From NCBI GenBank assembly GCA_949316235.1, contig OX438748.1, forward strand, positions 35,184,036-35,248,035: DNA of 64,000 nucleotides, given 5' to 3'. Shown piece by piece: positions 32,700 to 43,217 of this stretch. The position numbers were made by a program, and so were the translations under genes. Position 1 is the stretch's first letter; the number at the start of each line of letters is the position of its first letter. The notes beneath the pieces were generated by a model that was given only the letters and a program-made list of their open reading frames with translations, was not told the origin of the DNA and did no database searches. The DNA comes from Oegoconia quadripuncta. Lineage: Eukaryota > Arthropoda > Insecta > Lepidoptera > Autostichidae.

Positions 32700-33691
32700 C
32701 TTTTTTAAACTACATATTATACTTGTGGCAAATAAATTATTTTCTTCAATTTTTTTAATTTAAACAATATGACGAACCTAGACTAACATTAACCAAGTTA
32801 ACCCTCTAATGTAAATTCAGCGCAATGAATTTTATCGAGCGATTAACAAATTGGATTCCAGTCACTGCAAGTCAAGGCTAAAGTTACTCAAGTGCGTCCC
32901 ACGTCGTTTAGTATTCGAACAATGGTGGGCATTTATTTCGTAAGAGGATCTGTCATAGTGAGATGTAAGATTATTACTTGTCGTCCGCGATCATTAATCA
33001 ATCATATCAACAGATTTACATACCCACTGTTGGGACATTTACATACCCACTGTTGGGACATTTCCCGATCTCACTAGAATAGAATAGAATAAAAGAATTT
33101 GCTAACAATGTGGTACACAAAGGTTGTTAAGTATAAAATAAAGTATCACACATTTTACCAGGAACTGGCATGCAGAATAGAATTCATAATAAAATAATAG
33201 ATTTAAATACCTAAACAATTAGAATCAAATAAAAAATTCTAATAATAATCCATCAATTACAATAATGCTAGGTTAATAAAATGTAGGTAATAGTATAATG
33301 TCACAATAATTCAAAATTTAAATAAACAGAACTTATATTCATAATTCATAATTCATTTATTGTTGCTTTCCATGGTTACAAGGTCTTTCAATTACATTTT
33401 AGTACTTAACATGGAAGCCCTGTTAGGGCACTACAACTATTATATTATATTATATACATTATTATTAATTAATTATAAAATTCAAAAGGTATTTTACGAC
33501 ATAAAAAGTAATCAAGAGTTATATATCCTATGTCATTAAAATAATATAAAATTTAACAATAAAGCAACAACGTTTTGTCGTATGTTTTGTTTTTTTATTT
33601 TTTTATTTGGAGATCCCCTCGAATTAGGTCACAGACGGAACAGCTAGTAGCACCTTTATTATGGCCAGTTATATCAATATACAATGCAGTT
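32700..33691. other. Unassigned AT-rich stretch
   Basis: A 23-bp unit with 'cccactgttgggacattt' is duplicated in tandem at 33016-33061. A LINE-like 3' end ('tgttgctttccatggttaca') lies near 33360. No gene. Confidence 0.45.
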
Positions 33692-34031
33692 AACCGCCTC
33701 CGTGGCTCAATGTAAACAACATTGGGTTTACGATTCGGAGGTCGCGGGTTCGATCCCCAGCGGGGTACATGTTTAAGTACTCGGTTTGGTTGGTGGTAGG
33801 ACATTTTAAATGTCGGCCTGGCTAGCTACCACCATCTTATCTAAATCTGCCGCCAAGCAGCAATGTCAATAGCATTGTTGTGTTCCGGTTGTCAGAGATA
33901 AGATAGCCAGTACCCAGTACCCCAACTGTGTTGGGGTTTCCTGTTCAGTACGCTTCCACCTTCGACCTCATCTTCACTTAACATCAGGTGTGATTGAGGT
34001 CAAGTACGAACCCGTCGTGCATAAAAAAAAA
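33692..34031 (+). mobile_element. SINE-C, full length
   Basis: Head, B box GGGTTCGATCCCC, body, 'cttaacatcaggtgtgattg' and A tail all present. A good reference copy. Confidence 0.92.
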
Positions 34032-34044
34032 GTTATTTCAGCAC

Positions 34045-34235
34045 TATACAGGGTGAATTTGAATTCGTGTAATTCCCATTAACTGGTGATGCCACTCTTC
34101 ATTACGAACAACTTTCCCCAAGGAATCATAGTCGAAATCGATCAAAAAATTTTCGATTATCCTTACAAAGTAAACCATTGTGAACCTACCTATGGAATTC
34201 CTACAATTTCGCAAATACTAGTTTTTGAAAATAAA
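34045..34235 (+). mobile_element. Half of the foldback MITE seen at 37338
   Basis: Starts ATACAGGGTGAATTTGAATT and follows the left arm of 37338-37731 for about 150 bp. The right arm is absent. Confidence 0.75.
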
Positions 34236-34266
34236 CAAACCATCCCGCTAGGGGCATATTGAATGA

Positions 34267-34629
34267 TTTTTTTTTTTTTTTAATCTTTATTTAATTTAGG
34301 GACTTGAGTCCTTCTAGACATGACAGTCCCATCGTACCCTGACCAAGATTCACTGATGAGAAGATACAAACATATTATATAATAATCTGGCCGCTATTGA
34401 TCCAGGTTTACCCAAAATTGATTGAGCCAAACCTACAGCGTATTGACTCAGCTTTAATTGTCTCATCAGTGTATCTCTTTCATTTCGGTTTCTAGCACAT
34501 TCCATCAACATGTGTTGGACATCTTCAACCACTCCACAGACTTCACAGTTAGGAGTGTCAGTTCTTTTCATCAGATATCCAAACTTGTTTGATGGATAGT
34601 GCCCAGAACGTAGTCTAACAGCTAAAGCT
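34267..34629 (-). mobile_element. I-group LINE 3' end with target duplication
   Basis: Poly(A) on the - strand, flanked by the 9-bp duplication ATTGAATGA (34258-34266 and 34630-34638). Confidence 0.88.
34350..34629 (-). pseudogene. C-terminal zinc-knuckle region of an I-group LINE ORF2
   Basis: The frame reads A-V-R-L-R-S-G-H-Y...N-K-F-G-Y, then CEVCGVVEDVQHMLMEC, a CxxC...H...C knuckle. It is collinear with LRLRSGH...CARCDVVEDVYHALTEC at 50.7 kb but clearly divergent. 5' truncation removed reverse transcriptase and RNase H. Confidence 0.8.
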
Positions 34630-34676
34630 ATTGAATGATGAATAAGGACACATGTACCCGAATTACGGCCATATGT

Positions 34677-35012
34677 TTTTTTTTATGCACGACGGGTTCG
34701 TACTTCACCTCAATCACACCTGATGTTAAGTGAAGATGAGGTCGAAGGTGGAAACGTACTGACCCGGAAACCCCAACACATTTGGGGGACCGACTATCTT
34801 ATCTCTGACAACCGAAACACAACAATAAAGCTATTAACACTGCTGCTTGGCGGCAGATTTAGATAAGATGGTGGTAGCTAGCCAGGCGGACATTTAAAAT
34901 GCCTTACCACCAACCAAACCGAATACTGAAACATGTACCCCGCTGGGGATCGAACCCGCGACCTCCGAATCGTAAACTCAATGTTGTTTACATTGAGCCA
35001 CGGAGGCGGTTA
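34677..35012 (-). mobile_element. SINE-C, full length
   Basis: Poly-T to GAGCCACGGAGGCGGTT, with all family blocks. Confidence 0.92.
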
Positions 35013-35024
35013 AAATATATATAA

Positions 35025-35055
35025 CTAGTTGTTGCCCGAGACTTCGTTCGCGTGG
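35025..35055 (-). mobile_element. Helitron-like 3' terminus
   Basis: On the - strand, CGCGAACGAAGTCTCGGGCA leads to CTAG. Confidence 0.4.
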
Positions 35056-36239
35056 AATATTTCATAAAAATCGGTTCAGCAAAAGCATATTAATCCAGGT
35101 ACTGATCTGTGTACCAACCAAAAGGTATTATTAATGCGTAAAAACTGTTAAAACTTCAAGCAACTCGACAATAGATGGCGCGAAATTGAAATACATTTCC
35201 GAATTCTATTTTCAATTCGATTGGAAAGCGTTGGCCGCGAAGGAAGTGGGCCGCACGTGAGATTCGCAGGGAAAAGTGGCCAATAGAAGAAATGCTATGA
35301 CGAAACCTTATTTGCTGTCATACGTGTTTTTTTTTTTTTTGTTATGTTTATCTAACTTAGGAGCTGCGTGGTCGTTCGGTAAAAAAAATATGACAATGCG
35401 AATCGAATTAAGTAGTGTTACAAAAATAGGTATTTCTTTTTTTTCAGTGACACCTAAATATCAATCTATTATAATTGATATTTTATGTTAGAAAGTAGAC
35501 GGAATAGGCAATTGAAATACGTACTAGATAAGTTAACCCTGGGAAAATACGATAAAAACTTAGCTTAGCTAGACATAATTCAAAACCGACTTATATAATT
35601 GCTATTTTATAGAGGTATATTAGAGATGTGATTTTGAATAATTAAGCCTAAAAAAAACGAACGCTCAATCTAGATTTTTTAGAAAACCCCATTTTTCATT
35701 TGTATCTTAATAACTGATATTTAATTAGGTTGACCTTTGTTAAACACAGTTAATTTATTGATTGATAAAAAGCTAAGCATTTTATAGTTAGGTATACATG
35801 TGTTTTAGCTGAAAATGTCGTCGAGTTGCATTGCTTAAGAAATATAAATGAGAAGTAACATTTTGTAACGATAATTTTTCTGAATGTTTTGAATTTAAAG
35901 AAATGCCCTCCCCAGAGGCTCTGAGTATGGCTGGACTGGGTAAGCAGCAATATATCAATAAGTACTTACCTGAAAATAAACAATAGAAGACAAACAAAAT
36001 AAAAGAAACGTCTCCCAACTAGTGGTATCTACGGTTAGTATCGTCTATTCTTTAGGAGCGTCGTTATTGGCGGAACAATAGGGCTGAATCGGTTAATTGC
36101 CTCGCAAAATAGAGGCTCGATCCGTATCGGAGCATTGTTTGGATGTAGTACAGTCGCAGACGAACGGAAAATATTATACATACTACGAAAAATTAAAAAA
36201 AAAAAAAAAAAGCGTTAAGGACGTGACGTGAGCCTATTT
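35056..36239. other. Unassigned stretch containing a splice-site signal
   Basis: No known repeat over most of its length. It holds the recursive splice-site candidate at 35970 (-). A GC-rich patch is at 35220-35280. Confidence 0.4.
35955..36000 (-). promoter_or_regulatory. Candidate recursive (zero-length exon) splice site
   Basis: On the - strand about 30 nt of T/C-rich sequence end in TATTTTCAG, followed directly by GTAAGTACTT. This is an ideal acceptor fused to an ideal donor, with the junction at 35970/35969. In insects such sites subdivide long introns. No neighbouring exon is identified in this window. Confidence 0.5.
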
Positions 36240-36477
36240 AACCGCCTCCGTGAGTCAATGTAAACAACATAAGATTTACGATTCGGAGGTCGCGGGTTCG
36301 ATCCCCAGCGGGGTACATGTTTAGTAATCGGTTTGGTTGGTGGTAGGACATTTTAAAAAGTCCGCCTGGCAACCTATCGCCAACTCATCTAAGTCTGCCG
36401 CCAAACAGCAATGTCGATAGCATTTCCACCTTCGGCCTCATCTTCACTAAACATCAGGTGTGATTGATTGAGGCAAG
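36240..36477 (+). mobile_element. SINE-C with internal deletion
   Basis: Head and body are present to GCAATGTCGATAGCATT. It then jumps to TCCACCTTCGGCCTCATC, losing roughly 100 bp of the family sequence. Confidence 0.88.
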
Positions 36478-36660
36478 ATTAATGCTTGAAACATCCACAG
36501 TTCCCCTTTCGAAATATACAGAAATGCACACGTGACAGCGGGTGACCCCGCGCCGTTGAAACGTGCAAATCTTTAGATGTTTTTAGTGGAAAGTCCCATA
36601 GTCGCCTTTTATGATACCCACGGGAAGAAGCTGGTTGATTCTATTCCTTTTATGTGGTGA
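36478..36660 (-). repeat. Dispersed repeat (LINE-like fragment)
   Basis: Inverted relative to 10905-11090, with shared 'gtgcatttctgtatatttc' and 'ggcgacta...gggac...ttcc' blocks. Confidence 0.6.
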
Positions 36661-36739
36661 AACTAAAAATATTGGACAAAAATTGGCAAAACTATCCTAC
36701 TACATATAGTACGGTTTTAATTCCGTGGAATTCTGGCAG

Positions 36740-36930
36740 TTGCGAATGATGAATGATAAGCAAGCATGGACATAACTGTCTTATTATTCATATAATAATT
36801 AAATCACAAATTGTGACCGTGTCAATTGTGAATGAGCAGTAAATTTAAATGTAATATTAATTAATTAATAGTGACGTTTTCAAGTGATAATTTTGTCCTA
36901 TGAGATAAAATATTTTCATTTAATTTGATT
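36740..36930 (+). mobile_element. CR1/Jockey-group LINE, extreme 3' end
   Basis: Begins inside the last codons (GATAAGCAAGCATGGACATA) and runs through the 3' UTR. Confidence 0.8.
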
Positions 36931-37117
36931 CGACAATAGAAGATAGGTCAGCTGACATAAACTTCTTTTTTGTAGGTAAATTACACGTGCTAATTATATC
37001 TACATTTTTTTTTTTTTTTTTTTTTTTTTTAATTAGAATGGGATCGCTCTTGACCTTAATCTGGACTAATGTCGAGATACATACTATAGTAGTTTGTGTT
37101 GTAAATCTGTTGATATC

Positions 37118-37238
37118 CTTTTTTTTTTTTAATCACAACGGATTGGTACTTGACCTGAATCACACCTGATATTAAGTGAAGATAAGGTCGAAGGTGGAAG
37201 CGTACTGACCCGGAAACCCCAACACATTTGGCGGACAT
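37118..37238 (-). mobile_element. SINE-C 3' end
   Basis: Poly-T, ACTTGACCTGAATCACACC..., ending after 'aaccccaacacatttgg'. Confidence 0.8.
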
Positions 37239-37337
37239 CCTTTTACTATATTTGAATGCTATAGATATTTCGCGCGAACAAAATCCGCGCAGGTGCTATT
37301 TTGATTGGTTCAACAGCAACGCATACGCAGTAATATA

Positions 37338-37731
37338 CAGGGTGAATTTGAATTCGTGTAATTCCCATTAACTGGTGACGTCACTCTTTATCACGAACAA
37401 CTTTGCCCAAGGAACCATAGTCGAATTCGATCAAAAAATCTTCGATTACCCGTATGAAGTAAACCATTCTAAAACCACTTTTAGTATGGTCCAACAACTT
37501 TCGGCTGATTACTCCACTCCTCATAACAACCATCCACTAGAAACTATAGCCGAATCTACCCGGAAATTGTTGGACTTCTATATTAAAGGTGGCTTCAGAA
37601 TGGTTTACTTTGTATGGGAAATCAAAATTTTTTTGATCGAATTCAGCTATGGTTCCTAGAGGAAAGTTGTTCGTAATCACTAGTGGAGAGTCACCAGTAA
37701 TCAAGAATTACACGAATTAAATTTCACCCTG
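37338..37731. mobile_element. Long-TIR foldback MITE, TA target
   Basis: Ends CAGGGTGAATTTGAATTCG and its imperfect complement. The arms stay complementary for roughly 130 bp, with TA flanks (37336-37337, 37732-37733). Non-coding. Confidence 0.85.
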
Positions 37732-37895
37732 TATAGTCCACGTTTTTCGTGTCGTGTGTATCCCGAACACTGATTTAAAAAACATTAAAATTAATTTTGG
37801 GGAACATAAAAAAGGTTTGCAACACATGCCAGCAGTTCGATACCTGTTGAAATTTAAGTTACACACAAATTTTTTCAATATTATTTATTCAAATT

Positions 37896-38470
37896 AGCTA
37901 ATGTAAAATAAATTTAACGTTACAATAATAGATATTGTATTAGACAATTCCCTCATTATTTGCCTATTTGTTTTCACGAATATATTTTATCTTTAGCTAA
38001 TATTAGCTAATGTATAACGTTCTTATAATAGATATTGTATTAGACAATTCCTTCGCTATTTGTTTTCATAAATGGTGACGACCTGTTTGGTGTAGTGGTT
38101 AGAAAGTCTGCTGCTATACCAAAAGGTCGCGGGTTCGAATCCCCCTAGGGGCATATGTTTGTATGATGAAATACAGACATGTGTACCCGAGTTATGGATT
38201 AATTTCATTTATATATGTATTTATTTACAAAAAAAAAATGTATTTGTGTAGGGTATCAACCATCTGGTATCCACAACACAAGCCTAGTTGCTTAGTGTGG
38301 AACTAGATGACGCTGTCTGTATATGTCCAAGGATATTTTATTTATTCATTTTTTATAAATATATTTTATCTTTAGCTAATATTAGCTAATGTAAAATAAA
38401 TTTAACGTTACAATAATTGATATTGTATTAGACAATTCCTTCGCTATTTGTTTTCATGAATATATTTTAT
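37896..38470. repeat. Three tandem units of about 92-109 bp, interrupted by SINE-B
   Basis: Units begin AGCTAATGTA at 37896, 38005 and 38384 and share GATATTGTATTAGACAATTC. SINE-B sits in the second unit. Confidence 0.8.
38074..38354 (+). mobile_element. SINE-B inserted in the tandem repeat
   Basis: Complete head, B box and body. Target duplication ATAAAT at 38068-38073 and 38355-38360. Confidence 0.88.
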
Positions 38471-38792
38471 CGTAAATTTTTATAGATTAATAGTGAATGA
38501 ATTTATTGCCCTGGTCACACATTATACATGTAACTAAAAGGGTGGAATGTGAATCAACGCCATTGTATTATACACCTCATAACAGTTAACTCTGTCTGTC
38601 TGTACGCGATGATTTTAATCAGCGTAGACGTGAAAGCGACAACTTAATGCTTCACGTTATGCAGGTAATATAATCTGTGGTACTATCGGCGCAGTCGTAG
38701 TGTTTTCACTCTCCTATTGTTTATGTTTACTTATTATATTCTACGTCATTTTTATAGCGGGAAATAAAGAAGGGTTTATTTCAAGAAGAAAA
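38471..38792. other. Unassigned stretch
   Basis: Nothing recognised. Confidence 0.4.
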
Positions 38793-39177
38793 GGCTTTGT
38801 GGCGGGAATTCGGCGAGTGAAGTTTCATTTTTCTTATAATTTGTGCATTCTAACTTTTGAAGCTTAATAATGGCAGAATATTGTGCAGCAAACGTTAGTG
38901 ATGGTGCACAAGTGAAGGGAAGTGTAAATTAAAGTGCGTAACGGAGCTTTCGGGTTCCCACAAGAAGCCGCCAAAATCTTTTGTAAAGCATTCTGCCACT
39001 TTACTGAAGAATGACTTGACCGTGACTAGACTCTGTATACGCCAAGTATACGACGAATTACTTGTTTTGACTGAGACTGACTTACAAACTGAAGAAATAA
39101 GAGAAATAAGACATGGCTGTTATGGGCTAGATCCCTTTGCCTTCTCCTAGAGGAGAGAATATAACGAAAAAAAAAAA
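38793..39177 (+). mobile_element. Retroposon E copy 4, reference copy
   Basis: 385 bp, starting GGCTTTGTGGCGGGAATTCG. It carries a tiny frame (ATG at about 38871, some 20 codons) and a CTTCTCCTAGAGGAGAG hairpin just before the poly(A) tail. The exact 12-bp target duplication is TCAAGAAGAAAA (38781-38792, 39178-39189). Confidence 0.92.
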
Positions 39178-39399
39178 TCAAGAAGAAAATGTGCGGAGGC
39201 GAAATAAAATCTTTTTAACTTCATGATTTCTTTTTAATTGAATTAGAACTGCGGCTAGTTTGCAATGTTGGCGAAAGGTCACTTCAGAATTTTTGTCGTT
39301 TATTTTCGTGAAAGACTTGCAAACTGATGTTTTCACATCTAAAGTTTTTTGTGTCTGGTGTAGATGCGTGTGACATATGTATGGGCAGAAAACCTACTA

Positions 39400-39576
39400 A
39401 ATTCAAAAATTCAAAAAAAAAATCAAAACTCAAAATTATTTATTTTCAGTAAAATATCACTTTTAATAAATGAGTTGTTAAGGTCTCCTTGGAAGTATAG
39501 CAATACCTGTATCAGAAGACCTTACTCTTCCATAGCTATGTATATACTTGCTAACCTAATCAAAGAAAATGCCTTA
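39400..39576 (-). mobile_element. LINE 3' end
   Basis: CAAAACTCAAAATTATTTAT simple tail (antisense) followed by UTR-like sequence. It is interrupted or ended by the next MITE. Confidence 0.5.
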
Positions 39577-39913
39577 TATTAATGATTGGTCTCCGCGCCG
39601 CTACGACTAGATACCGCACTATGAAGAAAAAACAGGTTCCTGAATGCGGCAACTCAATATTGTAGTGTGTAGATTTATACAGTACTTACTGATGGTATGT
39701 GATGCCAGTATCTTTCTTGTTTTTTGTAGTATTGTTATTACATAGTTTGACTACGCAAACCGGCATTTTGCTTCAGTCTTAAACCAAAATTTGAAATTTG
39801 AACTTGTGGCGTGACTGCGCGGGTACGCCGAATACGGCGTAGTATTTGTTGCCGCATTTTTCGAGTACGCCGACGGTATCTAGTCGTAGCGGCGCGGAGA
39901 CCAATCATTAATC
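39577..39913. mobile_element. MITE with 36-bp or longer TIRs
   Basis: ATGATTGGTCTCCGCGCCGC at 39582 and its exact complement ending at 39908 belong to perfect TIRs of at least 36 bp that continue to ...CTAGATACCG. The flanks are palindromic (ATTAAT), so the target duplication is ambiguous. Confidence 0.88.
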
Positions 39914-41161
39914 TAAGGAAAATGCTAACTTTGTTGTAGAATTGAAATATAATGAACAGGTATTTTTTATTTTAATATATCTTTATTGTACACAAAATTG
40001 TTACAGAAATATGCATCGTATATAAAATATGATAATAATAATAATGTAGGTAATGAATTTTTCATTAAAAAACTTCCTATATTTAATATATATTTATTAA
40101 TATAATATTTTTTTTTAATTCAATAATATTACCAAATCCAAAAATATTAAATAGGTATTTACTGGGATCGCGTGCTTCATCTTCGACCACATCGTCACTG
40201 CCCAGGTGAGATTGTGGTGAAACGCATATCCAGTTAAACATAAAAAAAAATTCCCTCCCATAGCAAAGACAAAGTGATTACCGGTGTTGAATCAAAATTT
40301 CATCATCATCGAATGAAGCATTAATTGTGTCATTTGACGGTCGCAGTTTCTAGCCTATTCCACATAATTACATAATTAAATTAAATAAATAAAGAAAACT
40401 TCGAGAAATTATGAGGTCAAAATAAATTTCGCACGATAGGAACCCTACAAACCCTGCCAGTCGCAGATCAAAATAAGGCAGGCGGGTGCATTTTTAAACG
40501 ACTTCAAAAAAGGAGGAGGTTCTGTATTCGGGGCGTTTTTTTTTTTATTATTATTATTTTTTTTTTAAAGACTACCTAAGCCAATAACTTTTATTTCACT
40601 TACCTAATATGCCCTATTTTTTTCCTTACGGTAAAAAACTCATCCGGTATAACTAAATATTTAAGTGTGACAGTACGGTGATGTTGGCAGTATTTTTCTT
40701 TGCCACAAAGCCAGCCATGTCGCAGAGAGATGAACGATCACTTAGCATTAACAGTTATAATAACAGAAGAAAACGACATTAATAACGATATTAATTACAT
40801 AAATTCTAACGCATCTGCAGGCAGGCGTTGAGTTAAACTTTCTAAACTACAATTAGCAACACGATGAAAATGTTAAAATCTAGCACGTGCTTTATGAACG
40901 CCAGGTCTAAGAACAGTCGTAGAACAGCACTAACCTGTCTCTTCTCGTAGTCACAGTATGGAAAATGAGCAGAATAATGTTTTGGCAGTGTCCTTGAAAT
41001 AATTACGCACGCCCGCTCGGCAGGCAAACGCGAATAGGGCTGTCAACTTCCTGACTGTCAATTTTGGGTTATGTGTACTATAATAATATACCATTTAATA
41101 CCATTTATTTTCCACACACATATAAATATAAGCTGTATATAAGTGTAACAAGACATTAAAG
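39914..41161. other. Unassigned stretch with old repeats
   Basis: 40175-40450 resembles the inverted 63620-63780 repeat. 40500-40525 carries the common 'cgacttcaaaaaaggaggag' phrase. 40595-40650 carries the ...CCTTACGGTAAAAAACTCAT motif shared with 55433 and 63265 (-). Confidence 0.45.
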
Positions 41162-41335
41162 AAGGCTCGTACTAATAAAACTATCGCAAGACTGAGAAAA
41201 ACTTATAGAATGATACTTGAGATTATTCTATTTCTTCCGTCTGATCTGAATTTGAACAGTATCAAATATATAATATATTATTGAGAGTGAGACTCGATCT
41301 CAATCCTGAGACTGCCCCGTCAATACGGCCGTTAG
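41162..41335. mobile_element. Decayed copy of the GGCCCGTATTAATAA MITE
   Basis: AAGGCTCGTACTAATAAAAC at the left and GTCAATACGGCCGTTA at the right are degenerate ends of the 25037 family. Confidence 0.5.
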
Positions 41336-41580
41336 TTTTCAAAAAAAGATAATAATGAATAAAATAAAAAAAAAGATATGCGTGCGTGTGTTATATATAT
41401 GTTACATGTAATTGTCATATTATTTATTTAATGAAATATTACTTCAAATTACATACATTTTGAGTTAAAATAACTTTATTTCGTTCGAGTCGAGTTTTAC
41501 TGTTGATTTAAGACGTTCTACTGCACCTTTTTCGTTCTGTGCCGTGGGTATCGCAAATCGTGATTATTACAATAGATAAA

Positions 41581-41801
41581 AAATAATAATAAATAATAAA
41601 AAATAAATATTTCGGACACTTACACCAATCATCTAGTCCCAAACTAAGCAAAGCTTGTGCTATGGATACAAGATAAACGGTAAACATACATAAATATTTA
41701 TATAAACATCCAAGACTCGGGAATAAATGTTCGTATTCATCACACAAACATTTACCCGTCGCGGGATTCGAACCCGCAACCGTTGGTTTCGGTGATAGGG
41801 T
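41581..41801 (-). mobile_element. SINE-A lacking the A box
   Basis: AT tail through the B box to GTTTCGGTGATAGGG. The head is truncated. Confidence 0.85.
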
Positions 41802-42454
41802 TAAAAATTAACAACGGCTAAGTCACTGTATAGTACCGCCGTATATTGCCTAATTTGTTATAGTTTAATAAGATTGTATAATTATTATTTTTAAATCTAT
41901 TGACATCATTAATTACATTTGTAATTGTATTGTATTAATTGTGAATAATTCTATACCTACAATTTCAATTGTTATTGACAATTTCGATTGAAATAATGAC
42001 ATTTAAATCGACACTGTTTTTTGTTAATATCTTTTAGGTATCTAATGACATTGCCTTAATTTTCTATTGTTGCGAACAATTTGACACTTTATTTAAGTGA
42101 TGCGTAATGAAAATGATGTATAAGTGATGACGCGATATAAGGTGATAGCGAATTTTTGCTTTCATATTTTAATAATATATTTCTTACTCAACATAATTAA
42201 CACCTAACTAGAGACAAAGTGTTGTATAAAAAGTAAAACAGAAAAGAAAACAAGTCGCGAAAGTAATAGACAGTCGACCGGAGGCGTTCTTCCATTATGC
42301 TAATGTGGATACGCGTGAGGCGTGGCCGGAGACCGCTCTGTAGGAGAGAAAAGAGTTATGTAAGGATTGTATGTTAGCTAGCACCACGGATGGACATCCA
42401 TTCTCGAAGTTGTAGGTGGGTATGTCTATTTAAGTCAAAAAAAGACTATTAAAA
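41802..42454. other. Unassigned stretch
   Basis: A GC-richer piece at 42270-42360 has no recognisable frame. Confidence 0.4.
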
Positions 42455-42459
42455 AATTT

Positions 42460-42491
<32 letters not shown>

Positions 42492-42580
42492 TCACTATTT
42501 CCTAGCTACTACCGCTTCGTTAAATCATCTGTGGGAGAAGAAGCAAGAAACCCACGGGATCATTGTAGTCCTTTTTATTT
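42455..42580 (-). mobile_element. (TTTA)n tract and LINE 3' end
   Basis: About nine TTTA units (42462-42491), then the 'ctagctactaccgcttcg' and 'agaagaagcaagaaaccca' blocks shared with 11195-11400. Confidence 0.6.
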
Positions 42581-42908
42581 TTTATTTTTAAATAAAAAGT
42601 ATACAACTAATACAATTCTTCATACTTCAACTAATACAAATACAGTTCTGATAAAGGTCGCGGGTAATCGCTGCACACAGGCCGCATCCAAACGGTCACT
42701 CTAGAATTCTATGGGGGAGGTCTATGTTCGACACTGGACCACAGCTAAATGAGACTGTGTCAGATGGCCACCAGCTCTCGTGGTACGTTATTTTTATTGG
42801 TTATGCCCCATACCTTCTCGTTCTTTTCTACCTATCTTACATAATCATTGCGCAAACATGTTCTAGTTTGTCTCCGTGCTTAATAATAAATATCCTTATA
42901 ATAATTAC
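42581..42908. other. Unassigned stretch
   Basis: No gene recognised. Confidence 0.4.
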
Positions 42909-43170
42909 AATAAATATCCTTAGACATACACACAGCGCCATCTAGTTCCACAGTAAGCAACTATAGGCTTGTGTTGTGGATACCAGATGGTTGATATACT
43001 ACATAAATACATTTTTTTTGTAAATAAATACTTATTATAAATGAAAACATCCATAACTCGGGTACACATGTCCGTATTCATCACACAAACGTATGCCCCT
43101 AGCGGGATTCGAACCCGCAACCTTTTGGTATAGTTGTCAGAGTTGCCAACCACTACACCAAAGGTCGTCA
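42909..43170 (-). mobile_element. SINE-B, full length
   Basis: Inverted body, B box and head ACCAAAGGTCGTC. Confidence 0.9.
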
Positions 43171-43217
43171 AATAATATAATTGTGTGTTTCTCTTATATA
43201 TATATTTTCATTTTATG

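Larger units (their letters stand above)
34240..34680 (+). mobile_element. SINE-B fragment split by an I-group LINE
   Basis: ATCCCGCTAGGGGCATATTG before 34267 and GAATAAGGACACATGTACCC after 34638 are consecutive in SINE-B. The LINE at 34267-34629 lies between. Confidence 0.8.

Noticed and set aside
36955..36985. CTTCTTTTTTGTAG followed by GTAAAT as a second recursive splice site (+)
   Set aside because: The donor half is weak and it adjoins a LINE end. Less convincing than 35970 (-).
37375..37659. 94-codon open frame
   Set aside because: It lies within the foldback MITE and follows its inverted repeat.
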